The notes beneath the pieces were generated by a model. That model had not been told where the DNA came from. It saw only the letters and a list, made by a program, of their open reading frames with translations, and did no database searches. A stretch of 18,864 nt of DNA from RGIG4140 sp045532865 (GTDB lineage: Bacteria; Pseudomonadota; Alphaproteobacteria; CAAHEQ01; UBA3637), in the NCBI GenBank assembly GCA_045532865.1, contig JAZSGT010000061.1, forward strand, positions 1-18,864, read 5' to 3'. A program made the position numbers and the translations under genes. This document shows, one piece after another, positions 8,461 through 17,700 of the stretch (position 1 is the first letter of the stretch; each line of letters starts with the position of its first letter).

Positions 8461-8468
8461 TCTCCCTT
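8461..8468 (-). promoter_or_regulatory. Ribosome-binding site that fixes the glycosyltransferase start
   Basis: Read on the minus strand this is AAGGGAGA, four bases before the ATG at 8456. It favours that ATG over the one at 8501. Confidence 0.65.
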
Positions 8469-8530
8469 TGAAGAAATGTTTGTTTTTTTATTATCTATCA
8501 TATCTTATTTTTGATGACAAGTTAAAAATT

Positions 8531-9790
8531 TTAAAAAATATTTTTTTCAAAATCTTGTCCTCTTTCTTCAAAATTTTTATAAAGGTTATAGCTCGGCGCT
8601 CCTGGGGAAAGAAGTACAATCCCATTTTCCTTTGTATAGGTTTGAGCGAGTTGAACAGCTTCAGACATATTTTGAGCGTTTAAGCAAAAAATATTTTTTT
8701 CTTTCGCAAGTGTATAAGCTTTTGCTCCTGTGTCAGGCAGTGTGATAAGACAGGTCTTTTCTTTTATTGTGCTTAAAAATTGGATAAGCTCTTCGTATTG
8801 TTGCCCTCGATCCATCCCACCAACCAGTAATGTGATAAATGGATAAGATAAAAACGCCTTAACAGCAGCGATGGCTGTTTCAGGTGTGGTTGAAATACTG
8901 TCATCAACATAAGTTAAGGTGTTTTTTGTACCAAGAATTTGCAGCCTATGGGGCAGAGGTGTGAAACTTTTAAATGCTTTTTCTGCTTCTTGAAGGGAAT
9001 ATCCCAATTTTTTTAAAACGCATAAAACAGCACAAGCGTTTTCAATATTGTGTTCTCCCATTAACGCAAGACTTTTTGTTTCAAAAAGCTTTGTCTTGTT
9101 ATCATAAAAAAATCCATTTTTATAGTGTATTTCAGATTCATTATTGAAAAAAACGCGATTTTTTAAATGACTTGTTTTTTTAATGCTTTTTTCGTGTTTT
9201 CCATTAATGATGCAAATCTTGCTTTGATTTAATAAATTTATTTTATCATCATAATATTTTTCATGTGTTGTGTGCCATTGTAAATGTTCGGGGTATAGAT
9301 TTGTTAATACGGCAATTTCAACTTCAGCCTTTATGTCGGCTGTTTGATAACTTGAAAGTTCTGCAACAATAATGTCATTTTTTTCTTTTAAGCATAAAAT
9401 TAAAGGTTTTCCAATGTTTCCTGCTAAACCAACATTTGCACCTAATGTCTTTAATGTGTGAAAGAGCAGGGATGATGTAGTACTTTTGCCCTTTGTGCCT
9501 GTTACAGCAATCACTTTTGTTTGTTTAGGTTTGTTGCTGAAAAAAAGATTTGTCCCAGAAGTGCATACAATACCTTTTTGAATAGCATCTTGCACTTCAG
9601 GTCTATAAAGTGAAACACCAGGTGACTTAACAAGCACATCAGCTTTAAAAATGTCTTGAGTGTTTTCTTCTGTGATGATTAAAAATTTGCTATCTATTGT
9701 GTGCTGTTTCAAAATTTGTTGAACAGAAGTACCTTCTTTCCCCATTCCCCAAATGGCGATGGTTTTATTTGATAAGTTTTGAAATTTCAT
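8531..9790 (-). CDS. murD2: UDP-N-acetylmuramoyl-L-alanine--L-glutamate ligase (MurD2-type Mur ligase)
   Basis: A Mur ligase of 419 residues. It has an N-terminal Rossmann-type GMGKEG (15-20), the ATP loop GTKGKST (98-104), GNIGKP, ELSSYQ, LTNLYPEHLQWH, a VDDSISTTPE segment (295-304), LLVGGMDRGQ, and LLSPGAPSYNLYKNFEERG near the end. Classical MurD usually has GTNGKST and DSKATN at the matching places. The ISTTPE variant together with an adjacent murL points to MurD2, which joins L-Glu rather than D-Glu to UDP-MurNAc-L-Ala in the cytoplasm (known from Xanthomonas). Two ATGs in a row (9793 and 9790) follow AGGAGA; I chose 9790 for its better spacing. The start lies inside the end of murL (26-base overlap), so the two are translationally coupled. 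Specificity for L-Glu is inferred, not visible. A plain MurD is the alternative. Confidence 0.85.
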   Translation of the reverse strand: MKFQNLSNKTIAIWGMGKEGTSVQQILKQHTIDSKFLIITEENTQDIFKADVLVKSPGVSLYRPEVQDAIQKGIVCTSGTNLFFSNKPKQTKVIAVTGTKGKSTTSSLLFHTLKTLGANVGLAGNIGKPLILCLKEKNDIIVAELSSYQTADIKAEVEIAVLTNLYPEHLQWHTTHEKYYDDKINLLNQSKICIINGKHEKSIKKTSHLKNRVFFNNESEIHYKNGFFYDNKTKLFETKSLALMGEHNIENACAVLCVLKKLGYSLQEAEKAFKSFTPLPHRLQILGTKNTLTYVDDSISTTPETAIAAVKAFLSYPFITLLVGGMDRGQQYEELIQFLSTIKEKTCLITLPDTGAKAYTLAKEKNIFCLNAQNMSEAVQLAQTYTKENGIVLLSPGAPSYNLYKNFEERGQDFEKNIF

Positions 9791-11111
9791 CATAAATCTC
9801 CTGTGGAATGAGGTGTTCATCTAAAAGAGAGAATACATCTTTTTTTGGTTGGGGTACTTTCTCTTTCAGAGCTTGAATAATGGCGCCAGATTGATATTCT
9901 TTTTTACTCAATAACAAGTGAAAAGCAGCTTGGCATTCTTCAACTTCCCCTACACATTCAAAAGGTTTGTATCCACTTAATCCAAGTAGTTCTTTGTACC
10001 CGTCTAGATTAGATAAGTCATTAAGAGGATTTGTTCCCACAGCTGCAATTAAATCTTCTTTATTCATAAAAGGAGCAAGAATTAAAAATACAAAACGGCA
10101 TTTGTCGCAACAGCCACACCATCTATCTAGTCGTTTTGTTTTGTCCAGTTTAAAAGCCTTGTTGCAACTTGTAAAAACGGAAAAATATTTTTCACAATAG
10201 GTTGCAAATAAAGATCCAATTTTAATTTCTAATAAAGGTCTTAAGAGTGAAAAATACAAAAACTTGGGTGTAATTGCTTGGCAGATTTTATAAAAATCAT
10301 ATTCAAAATCATAACTTTTGCTATATTGGTGGTTAATTTTAAGGTTCCCTTGCATTAAGTTTCCACTGTTTGCTGAACTTTCAGTACTCATGACAATATA
10401 CTTGTAATTATATAAAACAGCACTTGCCCAAAGCAAAAAGGCAAGAAGCCCAGTTATGGGGACGTGTCCATTGTAAACTTTTCCTTCTTGATTAAGTTCT
10501 AAGAGTTTTTTATCAATTTTTCTTGTGATGAGCAAAGAGGGTACATCTGCTTTTTGAATGCATTCTTGAATGGGTCTTGCTGTTCCAACAGAAATAGCTG
10601 TTAAATCTTGTTGTGTTCTTTTTAAAAGTTCCAACGTTACACATGAATCTTTTCCTCCACCAATTGGAATGAGAAATTTCTTATCTAATTCAAAATCTAA
10701 AATTTCTCTTTTAAAGTTTTGCTTGAATGGAAAATGAATTTTATTTTGAAGGTTTAAACCATTTCGAACAGCAAATTCACCCAATCCTTCTAAATAAAAT
10801 TTATTGAAAAAGAGAGCTTCGTCTTGTGTTAATGTTCCAGATAAAATTTCTAATTTTTCGGGACAAAATGTTTTGTAATAACTAATCCCCAAAGCGATAT
10901 GGGTTAGAAAAAATATGTTGTCTAACGCTTTTTTTTGATTTTCATTTAACGAAAAAGGTGCGTGTGGAAATGTTATCTTTTCACAAAATGAATATGTGTC
11001 TAATGTATAATATAAAGATAAAACACCTGTTGTTGGGTTAAAATCATATTTTTTATAAGAAAAAGCCTTGCACAAAATTATTTTTCCTTTTAAGATAGCT
11101 AAACATAGCAT
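9765..11111 (-). CDS. murL: UDP-N-acetylmuramoyl-L-alanyl-L-glutamate epimerase (MurL)
   Basis: The protein is 448 residues, the size expected of MurL, which uses ATP to turn the terminal L-Glu of UDP-MurNAc-L-Ala-L-Glu into D-Glu. Visible marks are IPIGGGKDS with the glycine-rich loop at 151-156, resembling the ATP-pyrophosphatase type of loop; the NGHVPITGLLAF and STESSANSGNL segments in the middle; and a cysteine cluster WCGCCDKC (331-338) that could bind metal. The N-terminal half (IALGISYYK, FYLEGLGEF) also fits the family as I remember it. The gene overlaps murD2 by 26 bases and leads the operon. In genomes with this pair a glutamate racemase (MurI) may be dispensable. The ATG at 11111 lacks a well-spaced ribosome-binding site: GAGGAG is 13 bases away. 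Assignment rests on recognition of family motifs plus the murD2 neighbour. Confidence 0.87.
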   Translation of the reverse strand: MLCLAILKGKIILCKAFSYKKYDFNPTTGVLSLYYTLDTYSFCEKITFPHAPFSLNENQKKALDNIFFLTHIALGISYYKTFCPEKLEILSGTLTQDEALFFNKFYLEGLGEFAVRNGLNLQNKIHFPFKQNFKREILDFELDKKFLIPIGGGKDSCVTLELLKRTQQDLTAISVGTARPIQECIQKADVPSLLITRKIDKKLLELNQEGKVYNGHVPITGLLAFLLWASAVLYNYKYIVMSTESSANSGNLMQGNLKINHQYSKSYDFEYDFYKICQAITPKFLYFSLLRPLLEIKIGSLFATYCEKYFSVFTSCNKAFKLDKTKRLDRWCGCCDKCRFVFLILAPFMNKEDLIAAVGTNPLNDLSNLDGYKELLGLSGYKPFECVGEVEECQAAFHLLLSKKEYQSGAIIQALKEKVPQPKKDVFSLLDEHLIPQEIYDEISKLIK

Positions 11112-11122
11112 TAAAAATAAAA

Positions 11123-11144
11123 AACTCCTCTGTAATGAGGTGTT
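11123..11144 (-). promoter_or_regulatory. Hairpin in the murL leader
   Basis: On the minus strand AACACCTC and GAGGAGTT form an eight-base stem with one mismatch and a six-base loop, followed by TTTTATTTTT and then the murL ATG. The only purine-rich ribosome-binding-like motif (GAGGAG) lies in the second arm. It may be an attenuator or a stem that hides the binding site, or a chance structure. Confidence 0.4.
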
Positions 11145-11151
11145 TAAAAAG

Positions 11152-11181
11152 CTTATAACACAGCTTGATTTATTTTGTAAA
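11152..11181 (-). promoter_or_regulatory. Candidate promoter of the murL-murD2-glycosyltransferase operon
   Basis: Read on the minus strand: TTTACA (11181-11176), 18 bases, TATAAG (11157-11152). Each box matches consensus at five of six positions. The predicted start at about 11145 would put the leader hairpin at the very 5' end of the mRNA. The -35 box overlaps the ribosome-binding site of the divergent Sel1 gene. Confidence 0.45.
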
Positions 11182-11189
11182 GGGGAAAA

Positions 11190-11837
11190 ATGTTAAAATT
11201 AAAAAAAGGGACCAGACTTTCAAGTTTTCTTCTTTTGTTGACTCTTATTTCATTAATGGGTGTTTCTTATGCTGTTTTTAAAGATTTCTTTTTAACCTCT
11301 TCAGAGTTGTTTGAAAAGGCTCAACAAGCTGATTATAATAAAGAATTTAAAAAGGCTGAAAAATATTATTTGTTAACTGAACGTGCTAAAGATTCATCAC
11401 TTTCTGTTTTGAGTTCTTATTATTTAGGCTTGTTATATAAAAAAAAGGAAGCACGAGTACTTCAAAATTTTCAAAAATCAAAGATATATCTTGAAAAAGC
11501 AGCTCAAAAAGGTTTGGCGCAAGCTCAGTATGAATTGGCTCTGTTATATGATACAGGAGATCGCATTTTAGAAAATCGTACTGAAGCTATTAAATGGATG
11601 CAAAAATCGGCAGAGCAGGGATTTGTTGATGCTGAATATGCATATGCTATTTATATCGATCGAGGATATATTGAAGGTTTAAATATAACGCAAGCGATAC
11701 CATATTATGAAAAAGCAGCTCAAAAAGGCCATTTGCAAGCTATAAAGGGATTGGCGCTGATTTATAAGCTAGGGGCTGAAGGAATTCCCCCAGATGAAGA
11801 AAAATATCACTTTTGGATGAATAAAGTTTTAAAATAA
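11190..11837 (+). CDS. Membrane-anchored or secreted Sel1-repeat protein
   Basis: The protein is 215 residues. Residues 10-29 are a hydrophobic segment (LSSFLLLLTLISLMG) after a Lys/Arg-rich start, either a signal peptide (possible cut after SYA at about 28) or an inner-membrane anchor. From about residue 75 there are three to four Sel1-like helical repeats, seen from YYLGLLY, YLEKAAQKGLAQAQYELALLYDTG, WMQKSAEQGFVDAEYAYAIY and YYEKAAQKGHLQAIKGLALIY. Sel1 repeats act as protein-binding scaffolds in envelope or signalling complexes. The particular partner is unknown. AGGGG at 11181-11185 precedes the ATG. pepN begins 28 bases after the stop, so co-transcription is likely. The gene is divergent from murL with a short shared promoter region. 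Confidence 0.82.
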   Translation: MLKLKKGTRLSSFLLLLTLISLMGVSYAVFKDFFLTSSELFEKAQQADYNKEFKKAEKYYLLTERAKDSSLSVLSSYYLGLLYKKKEARVLQNFQKSKIYLEKAAQKGLAQAQYELALLYDTGDRILENRTEAIKWMQKSAEQGFVDAEYAYAIYIDRGYIEGLNITQAIPYYEKAAQKGHLQAIKGLALIYKLGAEGIPPDEEKYHFWMNKVLK

Positions 11838-11865
11838 ATGTTTGTTTGATGAAAGGAAAATTTGT

Positions 11866-14379
11866 ATGAGTTTAAAGTATAGAAAAGATTATATCGCACC
11901 ACATTATCAGTTGCCATTAACAGAGTTGGATTTTCAACTTGATAAGACAAAAACAATTGTTAAAGCAAAACTTCAATTTGAAGATGTAGATACTTCAAAA
12001 GATTTGCTTTTAAATGGGCAATATATGAAGTTGCTATCTATCAAAATAGATGGAGAAGTATTACCTCCTTCAGCATATAAATTGGATGATAAATCTCTTA
12101 TTTTATCACCTGAAAAATCCTCTTTTATATTGGAAACAGAGGTTGAAATTAATCCAGAAAGTAATACGCGTTTAATGGGGCTTTATGTTTCAAATGATAT
12201 TTTTTGTACGCAATGTGAACCAGAAGGGTTTAGATCTATCACATATTATCCAGATCATTCAGATGTACCAAGTAAGTTTATTGTTACCATTCATGCAGAT
12301 CGAAAGAAATACCCTGTCCTTCTTTCAAATGGGAATAAAATAAAAGACGAGGGGGATACAGTTGTTTTTGAAGATCCTTTTAATAAACCTTGCTATTTGT
12401 TTGCTTTGGTTGCTGGGGATTTAGATACAATTTCAGATACATATAAAACCATGTCAGGCAAAGAAGTGTCTTTAAATCTTTATTGTGAAAGAGGCAAACA
12501 AGAGCGTTTGGTTTTTGCATTAGATGCTTTAAAGCGTGCCATGAAATGGGATGAAGAGGTTTTTGGACTTGAATATGACTTAAATCGTTTTAGTATTGTT
12601 GCTGTGTCACACTTTAATGCTGGGGCGATGGAAAACAAATCATTAAACATTTTTAATGATGCAGCTTTGCTTGCTTCTCCTGATACGGCAACAGATGCCT
12701 CTTATGAATATATTGACCACGTGATTGCGCATGAATATTTTCACAATTATTCAGGGGATAGGGTTACCCTTCGCAGTTGGTTTGAACTTTCTTTAAAAGA
12801 AGGGTTCACTGTTTTTAGAGATTCAGAATATGGGTATGATACTTTTTCAAGAGCTGTTGCGAGAATTGACGATGTTACAGCATTAAGAGCCGTTCAATTC
12901 CCAGAAGATGATGGTCCATTAGCACATGCAGTGCGACCAGATTCCTATCATGAAATTGACAATTTCTATACAAGTACCATTTATGAAAAAGGGGCAGAGG
13001 TTATTCGTATGCAACGCTCCATTGTTGGGCATTCTGCCTTTATGAAAGGGTGTGATCTTTATTTTAAACGTCATGATGGTCAAGCTGTTACAATTGATGA
13101 TTTTGTTAAAGCAATTGAGGATGCTTCAGGTCAGGATTTAACAGATTTCAAACGTTGGTATTCAACCCCAGGTCGCCCTACGGTTAAAGTGAAAACCTCT
13201 TTTGAAGAAGGCGTTTATACTGTAACGTTGAAACAGTCTCACAAAACAGCTAAAAAGCCCTTTGTTATTCCACTTCAATATGGGCTTGTTGGTAAGAATG
13301 GTAAGGATATTAAAACAGGCACATTCATTTTGAGTAAAAAAGAACAATCTTTCATATTTAAAGGGTTAAAAGAAAAGCCTGTATTGTCAATTAACAGATT
13401 TTTCACATCTCCAATCACATTGGATATTAAATATAGTAAAGATGAACGCTTGCATTTGATGAAATATGACTCAGATTTATTCAATCGTTATGAAGTTGGT
13501 CATCAATATGCCAAAGATGTGTTGGCAGATATGGTTGAAAAAGGTGCTCAAAAACCAAATATGCCAGTCATTAAAGCATTGGGCTCTTATTTAACGCAAA
13601 AAGGCTTGGATAAAGCTTTTGTTGCAAGGGCGATTGCATTACCAACGGAAGAAGATTTATATGATAAAGCTGATGTGGTAAATATGCACAAAATCAAAGT
13701 TGTGCGTAAGATGATGAGAGAAGCCTTTGCCCAAACCTTTAAAAAAGAACTCTTAAAAGTTTATAAAGACAATGTTTTAAAAGGGCCATATATGCCAGAT
13801 AATGCCTCATTTGCAGCACGTGCAATTAAAAATGTGGCTCTTTCATATTTGGCATTAACAGAACATGCTGGTTTGGTTTATGAACAATATCAAACAGCGA
13901 ACAATTTGACAGATAGACTTGCAGCTTTGAACATTTTGGTGAACAATAATTTGCCTGAAGCTGAAGAAGCGTTGGCAGCTTTCTATCAAATGTATCAAGA
14001 GGATGACTTGGTTTTGAACAAATGGTTTGCTGTTCAAGCAAGAGATACAAGCAAAGATACGCTTGAAACGGTTCAATCCTTGTTATCTCATCCAAAGTTT
14101 GATTATAAAAATCCAAACAAGGTGAGGGGGTTGTTGGGCGCTTTTGCTGGCAATTTAGCCTCTTTCCATACAGCTGAGGGGTATGAATTTTATGCAAAAG
14201 AATGTTTAAAGATTGATAAAATCAACCCACATTTAGCTGCGAGATTATTCACAGCTTTTGCAAAATATTTGAAGTTTGATGAAGAAACAAAAGCAGCAGC
14301 TAAAAAAGTCTTACAATCAGTTGTGGAGCAAAAGGATCTTTCTGCTGTTTCAAGAGAGACTGTTGAAAGGATGATTTAA
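11866..14379 (+). CDS. pepN: Aminopeptidase N (M1 family zinc metallopeptidase)
   Basis: A cytoplasmic aminopeptidase that removes N-terminal residues from peptides, 837 residues against about 870 for the E. coli enzyme. The substrate motif GAMEN is at 253-257. The zinc motif HEYFH has ligands His289 and His293 and catalytic Glu290; the third ligand is Glu312 in LKEGF, 23 residues after the first His as expected. The transition-state Tyr373 lies in TIYEKGAE. Each is offset by eight from E. coli PepN. The C-terminal half is the helical domain of the family. The ATG at 11866 has GAAAGGAA upstream; an in-frame codon at 11842 would add eight residues not expected in PepN. It follows the Sel1 gene by 28 bases. 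A terminator lies 33 bases after the stop. With YejBEF nearby it may process imported peptides, an inference from position only. Confidence 0.96.
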   Translation: MSLKYRKDYIAPHYQLPLTELDFQLDKTKTIVKAKLQFEDVDTSKDLLLNGQYMKLLSIKIDGEVLPPSAYKLDDKSLILSPEKSSFILETEVEINPESNTRLMGLYVSNDIFCTQCEPEGFRSITYYPDHSDVPSKFIVTIHADRKKYPVLLSNGNKIKDEGDTVVFEDPFNKPCYLFALVAGDLDTISDTYKTMSGKEVSLNLYCERGKQERLVFALDALKRAMKWDEEVFGLEYDLNRFSIVAVSHFNAGAMENKSLNIFNDAALLASPDTATDASYEYIDHVIAHEYFHNYSGDRVTLRSWFELSLKEGFTVFRDSEYGYDTFSRAVARIDDVTALRAVQFPEDDGPLAHAVRPDSYHEIDNFYTSTIYEKGAEVIRMQRSIVGHSAFMKGCDLYFKRHDGQAVTIDDFVKAIEDASGQDLTDFKRWYSTPGRPTVKVKTSFEEGVYTVTLKQSHKTAKKPFVIPLQYGLVGKNGKDIKTGTFILSKKEQSFIFKGLKEKPVLSINRFFTSPITLDIKYSKDERLHLMKYDSDLFNRYEVGHQYAKDVLADMVEKGAQKPNMPVIKALGSYLTQKGLDKAFVARAIALPTEEDLYDKADVVNMHKIKVVRKMMREAFAQTFKKELLKVYKDNVLKGPYMPDNASFAARAIKNVALSYLALTEHAGLVYEQYQTANNLTDRLAALNILVNNNLPEAEEALAAFYQMYQEDDLVLNKWFAVQARDTSKDTLETVQSLLSHPKFDYKNPNKVRGLLGAFAGNLASFHTAEGYEFYAKECLKIDKINPHLAARLFTAFAKYLKFDEETKAAAKKVLQSVVEQKDLSAVSRETVERMI

Positions 14380-14411
14380 ATTTTAACACCTTTTTTGGGT
14401 GGTTGAAACAT

Positions 14412-14442
14412 AAAAAAAGGGGTATTTTTTGCTCCTTTTTTT
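14412..14442 (+). terminator. Rho-independent terminator after pepN
   Basis: AAAAAAAGGGG (14412-14422) pairs with CTCCTTTTTTT (14432-14442) over a nine-base loop with one G-T pair. The right arm itself supplies the T run. Confidence 0.75.
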
Positions 14443-14622
14443 GTGCTTTTTTGAAGAAAAAATACGCCTCTTTTTTTACAAAAATTCAAAAAAAATCAAA
14501 AAAACACGATTTTTGGACAATTTTTAGATAAGAAATAATCCTTATTTTTCAATGTGTTTTGAGAAAAGTTTAAAAAAATGCAAATTTTTTTTGGAAATTT
14601 TGAGCTCAAAAGTCAAAACCCG

Positions 14623-14631
14623 TGGTATAAT
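14623..14631 (+). promoter_or_regulatory. Extended -10 promoter of the giant repeat gene
   Basis: TGGTATAAT is a perfect -10 hexamer (14626-14631) with the TGn extension. No good -35 is found at 16-18 bases; TTGAGC at 14600-14605 is 20 bases away. The predicted start at about 14638 gives a leader of about 100 bases. Confidence 0.6.
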
Positions 14632-14703
14632 AAAAGTATGGGAGAAGGGTTATCATTGTATGCAAGGTAATTTTTCCCACCACAATTAACAAAAGGACAG
14701 ACC

Positions 14704-14709
14704 ATGTAA
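14704..14709 (+). promoter_or_regulatory. Start-stop mini-ORF in the leader
   Basis: ATG is followed at once by TAA. AAGGA at 14693-14697 sits six bases before it, so ribosomes could start and stop here 30 bases ahead of the main gene. It could be chance. Confidence 0.3.
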
Positions 14710-14739
14710 AACATTTTTTTATTTTTAAGGAGGCATCTG

Positions 14740-17700
14740 ATGCAAAACTTATCAAGAACTGCTCTTAAAGAGCTCAAAAAAAGATATTTAAACGTGCTTA
14801 AAAAGTGCTTTCTTTTAAATATGATGATGTTTTCATGCGTAACACTTTCTTCACCAGTTTTGGCAGAAACAACCCTAACCCCATCCGAAGAGTTGGAAAC
14901 TGTTGTTACAACAGCAAGACAACCTATTTTATTTGATGCTACCATTGATCTTGCTGGTAAGAATTTAACATATACGATGAGACTATTACCACCTTATGGT
15001 GGTGGTGTTTTTCGTGTGCATTCTGGAACAACATCTGTAACATCACTTGAATTTATAAATTCGTCTGAAACAACAGACCCCTTGCTTTTATTTAAAGATA
15101 ACACGGCACCCAAAGAGGGTGGTGCGATTTATAATTCTGAATCCATCACATTCGACGTACTTGCGAGGTTTGAGGGGAACTCAGCAACGGAAACAGGTGG
15201 TGACTCCTACGGTGGGGCGATTGATAATGGTGGGTCTATCACATTTGGTGGACTTGCGACGTTTGATGGTAACTCAGCAATTGCCACAGGTGGCAACGCC
15301 TTCGGTGGGGCGATTAATAATGGTGGTGAGAGTGCAGTGCTGAGATTTAATAATGAGGCACAATTTAAAAACAACACCACCACAGCAAACGCCGATGGTT
15401 CACTGACTACTGTTTACGCACGAGGCGGGGCGATTTATAATTATGAATCCATCATATTCGACGCACTTGCGAGGTTTGAGGGGAACTCAGCAACGGCAAC
15501 AGGTGGTGACTCCTACGGTGGGGCGATTCATAATAGTGGTGAGAATGCTGTGCTGAGCTTTGATAATGAGGCACAATTTAAAAACAACATCGCTAAAGCA
15601 ACCACCATGGAGAAATCGGATGGCACACTAGTTGGTGGTAACACCCATGGTGGAGTGATTTATAATTATTTGGGCACAATCACATTCGACGCACTTGCGA
15701 CGTTTGAGGGGAACGAGTCTTCAGCCACAGGTGACAGCGCTCACGGTGGTGCAATTCGCAATGAGGGTGCGAATGCAGTGCTGACCTTTAATGATGAGGC
15801 ACAATTTAAAAACAACACTGCTAAAGCAACTGCCATGGTGAAAGCGGATGGCACACGAGTTGGTGGTGACTCCTACGGTGGGGCGATTCATAATGATGCA
15901 GGCTCAGTTGTTTTTGAAGATACGGATAGTAACCCAGAAACCCCAGCAGTCGCAAATATTACCTATGGAATAACATTTAATGGAGATACGTTATTCACAG
16001 GTAATAAAGCTGAATCAGAAAGAGGAAATGCAAGAGGTGGGGCGATTTATAATAGTGGATATATACTTTTAGCTGGAGAAAATACGTTTGGAGGATATTT
16101 GCAAGATACAGAAGATGCAGATGAGGATGGCGATAAAACGGAATATGTCCTTGATTCAGATGGTAATAAAATATCACTTGGCAACTCAGCCAAAGAAGGT
16201 GGTGCTATTTATAATTCTGGAGACATCACGTTTGGTTCGGGTTCAACAGCCACATTCAGTGGTAATGAGGCATCCTATGGTGGGGCGATTTATAATAAAG
16301 GTGATATCACGTTTGGTGAGAGTTCAACAGCCACATTCAGTGGTAACGAGGCATCCTCTTATGCTGGGGCGATTTATAATTTTGGAGACATCACGTTTGG
16401 TGAGGATTCAACAGCCACATTCAGTGGAAACACGGCATCCATATATGGTGGGGTGATTGATAATGAAGGCACCATCACGTTTGGTGCAGGGTCAACAGCC
16501 ACATTCAGTGGTAACACGACATCCAAAGATGGTGCTGGGGCGATTTTTAATAATGGAGACATCACGTTTGGTGCAGGGTCAACAGCCACATTCAGTGGTA
16601 ACACGACATCCAAAGATGGTGGTGGGGCGATTGCTAATGGAGGTACTATCACGTTTAATGAGGGTTCAACAGCCACATTCAGTGGTAACGAGGCAACCTA
16701 TGGTGGGGCGATTTATAATTATAGAGGTACCATCACGTTTGGTGCAAATTCAACAGCCACATTCAGTGGTAATGAGGCATCTGATAGTGGTGGTGCGATT
16801 TATAATTTGAGAACCATCACGTTTGGTGGTGAAAGCACATTCACAGAGAATAGAACACAATCTTCATCTGATCATTCTCATGGGGGGGCAATTAATAATG
16901 AGGGAACCATTGAATTTAAAGAGAGTGCTGTGTTCACTGAAAACCAAGCCATTGGTGATGGGACTAACACCGATGCTCTTGGTGGGGCGATTTATAATAA
17001 TGGAGACATCACGTTTGGTAAAAAAGCCACATTTTCGGGAAACAAGGTAACTTTAAATTCATATAATGTTAAAGGTGGTGCAATTTTTAACAATGAAGAT
17101 GCCACTATCTATTTCAAAGGGATAACTGAATTTTCAAATAACTCAGCAACAGAAAATGGTGGGGCGGTTGCTAATATAGGTAATATCACATTTGAAGCGA
17201 GTTCAACAGCCACATTCACTGGGAATACAGCATCCTTTCTTGGTGGGGCGATTTTTAATATGGATGGTAGTATCATATTTAATGGAAAAACAATATTCAG
17301 TGGTAATGAGGCATCCTCTAAAGGTGGGGCGATTGGTAATTATAATGAAGGTACCATCACATTTGGTAAAGGGATAATAGCTACATTCAGTGGTAACACG
17401 GCATCAGCCAGTGGTGGGGCGATTGAGAATTCTGGAGATATCACGTTTGATTCGGGTTCAACAGTTACATTCAGTGATAATGAGGCATCCTATCTTGGTG
17501 GGGCGATTTTGAATGAGGGTGAGATCACATTTGGTTCGGATTCAACAGTTACATTCAGTGATAATGAGGCATCCATGATGACTGGTGGGGCGATTTATAA
17601 TTATGTTGGTACCATCACGTTTGGTGAAGGGACAACAGCCACATTCAGTGGAAATACGGCATTAGGAGGTTCTCTTGCTATTACAGGTGAGGGTGGAGCG

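Larger units (their letters stand above)
14380..14739. other. 360-base non-coding gap between pepN and the giant repeat gene
   Basis: It contains the pepN terminator, then about 170 bases of A and T runs with no gene I can support, then a promoter and a leader of about 100 bases for the repeat gene. The leader holds a weak stem (14640-14646 with 14672-14678) and a start-stop mini-ORF. An antisense frame at 14613-14945 has no support. Confidence 0.7.

Noticed and set aside
8468..8683. Plus-strand 71-codon frame opposite the murD2 end and the gap after it
   Set aside because: It is composed of A/T-run residues (Phe, Lys, Ile) and the reverse of murD2; no start signal.
13826..14197. Antisense 123-codon frame within pepN
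   Set aside because: It lies fully inside pepN, whose helical domain is intact, and has no motif or start signal of its own.
14613..14945. Antisense 110-codon frame across the leader and signal peptide
   Set aside because: It overlaps the promoter and start of the strongly supported repeat gene, has no ribosome-binding site I can see and no recognisable protein features.
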